From Clostridiales bacterium (lineage in GTDB: Bacteria; Bacillota; Clostridia; Christensenellales; Aristaeellaceae), in the NCBI GenBank assembly GCA_015056365.1, contig SVGM01000011.1, positions 43,016 through 107,015 of the forward strand: a DNA stretch of 64,000 nt, read 5' to 3'. Positions 59,401-64,000 of the stretch are shown here, piece by piece. Made by a program: the position numbers and the translations under genes. The notes under the pieces were generated by a model. It was given only the letters and a program-made list of their open reading frames with translations. It did no database searches and had not been told where the DNA came from. Position 1 is the first letter of the stretch, and each line of letters opens with the position of its first letter.

Positions 59401-60402
59401 TTAGTTCAGATATTGGATCGCTGTGGCAATCAGCGCCAAGCAGCGGTTGAAGAAGTAGTCGTAATGGCGTATGTCAGTGATGTCGATCTTGTTGGTTTCG
59501 TGATGCCGGATACGATAGTCGTTGCCAATGTCAGTCAATGCTTTGAACTCGGCATTGAAAAGATCGGAGAATGATGCTTGGCCTCCCGACATATCCTCAA
59601 CAATTTGCTTGGAAGAATTCTTTTTGTCCATACCTACATAGTAAGTCTTGAGACGCTCAAGTGCATCCCAGATTTTTTCGACTGCATCTCTGTGTGAATC
59701 AACGCTTGGCTGCTGATGTAGGGCAATAGCTTGCTCCAAAAGGTCGCGAAGCCCAGGTTCGGTGACGGCACCGATATTGTGTCCGATGGTGTTGTCATAA
59801 ACCTCATGCTTTAAGATGCGCTCGATCATGCCTTTGGAAGAAAGGTTGAAATCCAGCTTGGCCCGGCTGAACACTCCGTTAATAGCTTCTGCATAAGGAG
59901 CTCTTTCCGCCTCGGATAGTTCATGATATTGCAGCTCAATCAAATCAAAAAGTAATGGTGCAAAGAGCGTTTCGAGCTGAGGGATATACATTTTTCCGTA
60001 TATCCAGTTTTCATTTAGCTCCACCATAGAAACATCATGAAACTCGTTTAGCCTCATGAGTGCCATATACATTGCATCCGTTTTCACCTGATAATCATCA
60101 TAGCGATTGGGCTGCCAAACCTGTGGCTCTGAAAAATGAACCAGCTTGGCTACCAGTCTTTTTTGCGTATCGGGGGTAACAGCGGTACAAATCAAGTCCA
60201 CATATTTTAAAACCTGAGAGGCGATAATTATTCCAAGTGAGATTGCAATCCAAACAAGCAGATTGATCCAAGGCTTGATATCTAACAAGTCGCTGAGAAT
60301 TCCAGAAAGAATATTGATTGATATACCCAATACAATCGAGTATAGGATTAAGCCACCTAATTCACTCTTTTGATTTTGAAGTTCTCTAATGGTATTTTTC
60401 AT
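59401..60402 (-). CDS. Unidentified two-helix membrane protein inside the hsd operon
   Basis: 333 residues. Two membrane helices (about 15-40 and 46-72) lie at the N-terminus, so a cytoplasmic domain of about 260 residues hangs from the membrane. The last 140 residues (LRDLLEQAIALHQQ, then DAVEKIWDALERLK and GNDYRIRHHE near 300) recall C-terminal HEPN-like domains of AbiJ-type abortive infection proteins, but the catalytic Arg is not clear. It starts one base after the hsdS stop and uses a GGAGGAAG ribosome site inside hsdS, so it is coupled to hsdS. I assign no function. Confidence 0.75.
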   Translation of the reverse strand: MKNTIRELQNQKSELGGLILYSIVLGISINILSGILSDLLDIKPWINLLVWIAISLGIIIASQVLKYVDLICTAVTPDTQKRLVAKLVHFSEPQVWQPNRYDDYQVKTDAMYMALMRLNEFHDVSMVELNENWIYGKMYIPQLETLFAPLLFDLIELQYHELSEAERAPYAEAINGVFSRAKLDFNLSSKGMIERILKHEVYDNTIGHNIGAVTEPGLRDLLEQAIALHQQPSVDSHRDAVEKIWDALERLKTYYVGMDKKNSSKQIVEDMSGGQASFSDLFNAEFKALTDIGNDYRIRHHETNKIDITDIRHYDYFFNRCLALIATAIQYLN

Positions 60403-60403
60403 A

Positions 60404-61528
60404 TTATTCTTCCTCCAGCGATCCTTTGATCAGTATTGGACAGATGCTTTTGATTTGCATTTTCAATTTGTCATTGATTTCTTTGCGTGTGATATATGAA
60501 TTGTAAATGCTGGTCAAAGCATATTGTTGATCAATGCTTGTAACAGGTATTGTTATGGAATAGAATTGTTCCAGCGAAAAACCACCACGAACACTTGAAT
60601 CACTAATGAACCAACAGTACCTACCGCTTTCTTCACGTGATAACCACATAACAATGTATTCGGGAAGGCACAGCTCACTTGCTTTTTCAAAAACAAAATA
60701 AGCAGGAGAAACAACGATTGGGTCATCTGTTTGATTGATAGCGAGTGGCAGGGACTTATCACGTCCAACGTGCATGAAATTACAAGCGATTTGATCTGTT
60801 GCTACAAGCTTATATTTCGATATGTCAACGCCATCAAGATTTGCAACCGATGGAATGAATTGCTTGCTCATCGTAACGCCATATACCAAGGATTGTGCTT
60901 TATCGGAATTACGATTGTCAATTTCGGCTAATAGTTCCCCAAGCGGGATTTGAGGAGCTTCCGTCTTTATTTGATCAAGCATTCCGTCAATTGCCAGTTT
61001 CAAATCCTCCAACCCACGCTCGTAGCTTTGCTGGTTGGCAATCATGGCTTTATAGATGTCAACATACTTCTGCTGTATTGCATACGACGGGAGTGCTAAC
61101 TCTACAGTACAAAGATCCTCCCAATTATAGAATTCCGTAGAGCTTCCCCATGAGTTTGTTATTACATATCTGTCAAACTCTGAACGGTTGAAAAACATAT
61201 ACAGCCATTCCGCAACGAGACACATCCTTGACTCTTCGCGAATGCGAAATACAACATAGTCCTCTGTGCAAATAACGGGCTTATCACCATCATTATATGC
61301 AATACTGAACTTGCTCCCGTTTCTGGATGTTCTGTGGTTGAAAACAAATTCACCTGGATAGACGATTTGAAATTTGGTGAGGTCGCGACCGTTGATATCT
61401 GCTTTGGTTTGCATAAGCAGTTTCAAATTGTTAACACCACGCACGTCTGCCGGACCGAAAACAAGATCGGTGTTTGTTTCACCACGAAGCTCAATATAAT
61501 CACCGAGTTTGCACTTAGTCAATGCCAT
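60404..61528 (-). CDS. hsdS: Type I restriction enzyme, specificity subunit
   Basis: 374 residues with the two-TRD layout: a first target-recognition domain (about 5-150), a helical spacer (ALPSYAIQQKYVDIYKAMIAN), a second domain (about 190-330) and a final helix (SIDQQYALTSIYNSYITRKEIN). It sets the DNA sequence read by the methylase and nuclease. ATG 61528 overlaps the hsdM stop by 14 nt. The ribosome site (GGGG) is weak, as expected for coupled translation. The recognition sequence cannot be predicted by eye. Confidence 0.9.
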   Translation of the reverse strand: MALTKCKLGDYIELRGETNTDLVFGPADVRGVNNLKLLMQTKADINGRDLTKFQIVYPGEFVFNHRTSRNGSKFSIAYNDGDKPVICTEDYVVFRIREESRMCLVAEWLYMFFNRSEFDRYVITNSWGSSTEFYNWEDLCTVELALPSYAIQQKYVDIYKAMIANQQSYERGLEDLKLAIDGMLDQIKTEAPQIPLGELLAEIDNRNSDKAQSLVYGVTMSKQFIPSVANLDGVDISKYKLVATDQIACNFMHVGRDKSLPLAINQTDDPIVVSPAYFVFEKASELCLPEYIVMWLSREESGRYCWFISDSSVRGGFSLEQFYSITIPVTSIDQQYALTSIYNSYITRKEINDKLKMQIKSICPILIKGSLEEE

Positions 61529-63122
61529 AACCGATCCCCCTGAAAGCATCCTCCAGCATCTTCTGAGACTGCTTTTCCTGTACCATCAAATCCCGCATTT
61601 CTGCCTGAATACGGCTCATTTCAGCACGGAAGTCAATATCCAGATCGTGGTCAATGAACTCAATATACTTGCTGGGGATAAGACTCCATCCCTGCTTTTC
61701 AATCTCAGCAATGCCTACACTTCGATACAGTTCCGGTTCTTCATAGTGCGTCCCATCTGTACCTTCATTCTGCCAAGTGTGATAAATATCAGCAACCCGC
61801 TGAATCTGATCAGCGTCCAGACGAACCTTCTTTTTACTCTCATTCTTGACAGGGTTCTCATTCCACGTGCGAAGGTCCATGAACAGAATCTCATGTTCCC
61901 GGTTGCGCAGAGTTCTGCCGTGATAGCTGCCGCCCTTCTTGTTTTGGTTCAGGATCCAAAGGGTCACACTGATGTCGGTCGTAATAAAGAGTTCACGGGG
62001 CAGAACGATAATAGCTTCCACCTTGTCATTTTGAATCAGCTTCTTACGGATCCCTACCGTATCGCTGTCGCCCAATGCGCCGTTAGCCAGCAGGAAACCA
62101 GCAACGCCTTTCATTGCCTTCAAGTGGGAAAGCATATGAAGGATCCAGGCATAGTTGGCATTACTTTCCGGCGGCGTGGCATAGTCAGCCCAGCGGCCAT
62201 CGTCCTGTAGGTTGCTGTCATACCAGCCCTTCAGGTTGAACGGCGGGTTGGCCATGATGTAGTCAAAGTAAATGCCCTTGTGGAGATCGTTGGTGAAGGA
62301 AGAATCGTAGGTTCCGCCCAGATTGTGGCTGATGCTGCGGAGGGCGAGGTTCATTTTCGCCAGACGATAGGTGGCAGCGTCCTTCTCCTGACCATAGACG
62401 TTGATGCGGCTGATATCCCCCTGCTTTGCCTGGATCAGATCAGCACTCTGGATAAACATACCGCCGGAACCGCAGCAGGGGTCATAGAGTGTGCCGTCGA
62501 AGGGTTCGATCATGGTAGCGATCAGCTGCACCACATCATGGGGCGTGTAAAACTCGCCTTCCTCCTTGGTAGCGTTGACGGCAAACTCCTTCAGGAAGTA
62601 TTCATACACACGACCGATCAGGTCCTTCTCTTCGCCAAAGGACTTGTGACTGATCTTATTCACCTCATCGACGATTTTCTTGATGTCATTGGGAGCCAGA
62701 TTGCGGGTGGTGAAAGTGCCCTCCACAAAGCAGCCCTTCAGCTGCTTGCTGCTGTTGGCAAGGCTGTGCAGGGCAGTGTCAAGAGCAACATTCAGCTGCG
62801 GTGCAGGGGTGTTGATGATGGTAGACCAGCGAGCTTCGATGGGCAGATTGTAGGTACCATCGGTAAAGGTGGCATCATCAAAGAATGCCGCAAAGATCTC
62901 TTCGTCATCAGGGTCCAGACCCTGTGCGATCAGATCTTGACGGAGCTTCTGAATGCCATCCTCAAACTTCTCGCCAATAAAGCGCAGAAACACCAGTGTC
63001 AGCATCATGTCACGCTTTTCAAAAAAGGAGCCGGAGTTGCGCGCCTGACGCAGAATATCACGACATTTGAACAGAATCGATTCCAAATTCATCTTCTCTT
63101 CTGTCTTTTTCTTAGCAGCCAT
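61515..63122 (-). CDS. hsdM: Type I restriction enzyme, methylase subunit
   Basis: 535 residues. An N-terminal helical domain (about 1-150) precedes the SAM-binding core: LYDPCCGSGGMFIQ near 214 is motif I, and YIMANPPFNLKGW near 293 carries NPPF, the N6-adenine catalytic motif. It methylates adenine in the host recognition sequence to protect it. AGAAGGATGG lies upstream of the ATG. The operon order M-S-X-R is unusual because of the extra gene X. Confidence 0.96.
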   Translation of the reverse strand: MAAKKKTEEKMNLESILFKCRDILRQARNSGSFFEKRDMMLTLVFLRFIGEKFEDGIQKLRQDLIAQGLDPDDEEIFAAFFDDATFTDGTYNLPIEARWSTIINTPAPQLNVALDTALHSLANSSKQLKGCFVEGTFTTRNLAPNDIKKIVDEVNKISHKSFGEEKDLIGRVYEYFLKEFAVNATKEEGEFYTPHDVVQLIATMIEPFDGTLYDPCCGSGGMFIQSADLIQAKQGDISRINVYGQEKDAATYRLAKMNLALRSISHNLGGTYDSSFTNDLHKGIYFDYIMANPPFNLKGWYDSNLQDDGRWADYATPPESNANYAWILHMLSHLKAMKGVAGFLLANGALGDSDTVGIRKKLIQNDKVEAIIVLPRELFITTDISVTLWILNQNKKGGSYHGRTLRNREHEILFMDLRTWNENPVKNESKKKVRLDADQIQRVADIYHTWQNEGTDGTHYEEPELYRSVGIAEIEKQGWSLIPSKYIEFIDHDLDIDFRAEMSRIQAEMRDLMVQEKQSQKMLEDAFRGIGYGID

Positions 63123-63176
63123 TGTTAACCCATCCTTCTGTGTTGTTTTGTTGGAGATGCCGGTACGAGATCACGC

Positions 63177-64000
63177 TTACTTGCTTTCGTAGTAGCGCAG
63201 GTTTCTGCCTTTCCCCTTTTTGATAAGCACTCCATCATCAACCAAGCCCCGTAAAAGCAGGATCGCTGTGGCCTGTGAAACACCAAGGGCTTTCTCTACA
63301 TCTGTGCGAACGATCGAACCTTGATCCTGGCACAGTTTCAGAATGGTTGCGATCCGGGCATCTTTTTTTCCGGATGTGTTGCTGTTTGCTTTGCCGGTGC
63401 TCAGAGAACCTTGGTTTTCTACCTGGTAATTGCTGTTGGGCAGGGTAATCTTAAAGGCATTGTTGGTGGTCTCGATCACCGGTTTTACAGTATGCTCATC
63501 ATAAGACTCATTGATCTTGAGAATACCCGTACCATAGGCTTCAATCAATCGAAGCCGATAGAAGATGTTCGCCAGATGCTGGTTCCGCAGCACGGAAACG
63601 CCCAACTTCACATCCTCCAGCGTGATGCCTTTGACCAGACCGCCGATGGTAACAAACTCGATTCTGTCCTCAAAAATGCTGATAAGGGTCGAACCGCTGA
63701 AAGCGTAATCACGATGTACGATTGCGTTGAGCAAAGCTTCGCGTACAGCCTCGGGGGGATAATCCCGCAGGTCAACGCGATCCAAGCCAGAGAACTCTGC
63801 CCGTGTACGGTTGTAGCGCTCGATGTACGCAAAGGCTTCTTCCAACTGTTCCAAAAGAGAACCGGTCAATTCCTGCCTGTCTTTGAAAACAGTTTTTTTA
63901 CTGCCTTCAAACACAGCCAGTTTGAGCGTATGGCTGCATTGATCGGACAGCAGGAACGCCAGATTGGTGTAGGTATCATCTTCACCGATCAGGTGAAGGG
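63177..64000 (-). CDS. AlbA/ATPase-type regulator (5' end beyond the window)
   Basis: At least 274 residues, running off the right edge at the N-terminus. The visible upstream part includes LIGEDDTYTNLAFLLSDQC, which belongs to the AlbA_2 (Schlafen-like) lead-in. PPEAVREALLNAIVHRDY is the ATP-binding box of the HATPase_c_4 domain, and the tail ends in a winged helix (SIVRTDVEKALGVSQATAILLL). COG2865-type proteins of this layout often flank type I systems. It lies 54 nt upstream of hsdM in the same direction. Confidence 0.8.
   Translation of the reverse strand, partial: LHLIGEDDTYTNLAFLLSDQCSHTLKLAVFEGSKKTVFKDRQELTGSLLEQLEEAFAYIERYNRTRAEFSGLDRVDLRDYPPEAVREALLNAIVHRDYAFSGSTLISIFEDRIEFVTIGGLVKGITLEDVKLGVSVLRNQHLANIFYRLRLIEAYGTGILKINESYDEHTVKPVIETTNNAFKITLPNSNYQVENQGSLSTGKANSNTSGKKDARIATILKLCQDQGSIVRTDVEKALGVSQATAILLLRGLVDDGVLIKKGKGRNLRYYESK

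Overview
The window is about 64 kb of high-GC DNA that reads as a chromosome segment of a Gram-positive anaerobe of class Clostridia, probably a gut lineage such as Oscillospirales or Christensenellales. The order is an inference. The class rests on RNase Y, two T-box leaders, a TPP riboswitch in front of ThiT, a CtsR-type box at clpB, the tilS-hpt pair, walJ and rlmH in one operon, a Na+-translocating decarboxylase beta subunit, and many promoters close to TTGACA-17-TATAAT with AGGAGG ribosome sites. No rRNA, tRNA, CRISPR array or transposase was found.

Layout. 1-5.5 kb: an L,D-transpeptidase, then an operon of DUF5711, CvpA-like, WalJ-like, an 89-aa unknown and RlmH. 5.6-16.8 kb: a P-loop protein, a methyltransferase, clpB with promoter and CtsR box, a CofE-like ligase followed by a nitroreductase, and a minus-strand group of acyltransferase, recD2, effector-binding protein and flavodoxin. 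16.8-24 kb: an autoregulated-looking padR/DUF4097 pair, an HPr-like protein without its active histidine, DUF4364-tilS-hpt, a candidate structured RNA of about 270 nt, and rny. 24.1-24.9 kb: three tandem 253-bp hairpin-rich repeats between the convergent rny and pheT. 24.9-34.3 kb: pheST under a Phe T-box, a Sel1 protein, wecB plus a glycosyltransferase, and divergently an N-acetyl sugar amidotransferase plus a TIM-barrel protein. 34.5-43.3 kb: a zinc-ribbon membrane protein, a LacI regulator with a GH13 enzyme, pyrF with an HTH-phosphoribosyltransferase fusion, xpt with a second amidotransferase, and fba. 43.7-49.6 kb: decarboxylase beta and gamma-like subunits, thiN, a degenerate GGDEF protein with a ribbon-helix-helix tail, riboswitch-controlled thiT, a 5'-nucleotidase and a second zinc-ribbon protein. 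49.7-55.6 kb: a TIM-barrel/acyl-CoA synthetase fusion under a T-box, an aldo/keto reductase and a CoA-disulfide-reductase-type enzyme with a rhodanese domain. 56-64 kb: a visibly more AT-rich type I restriction-modification operon (hsdM-hsdS-X-hsdR) with an unidentified membrane protein X coupled to hsdS, preceded by a truncated ATP-binding AlbA-type regulator.

The most unusual items are the membrane protein built into the hsd operon, the T-box in front of the fused TIM-barrel/acyl-CoA synthetase, the GGDQF-RHH fusion with direct repeats in its promoter, the HTH-orotate phosphoribosyltransferase fusion next to pyrF, the unassigned RNA before rny, and a hairpin element that recurs directly 3' of three genes and is related to the tandem array. 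All calls come from reading the sequence; no database search was possible.
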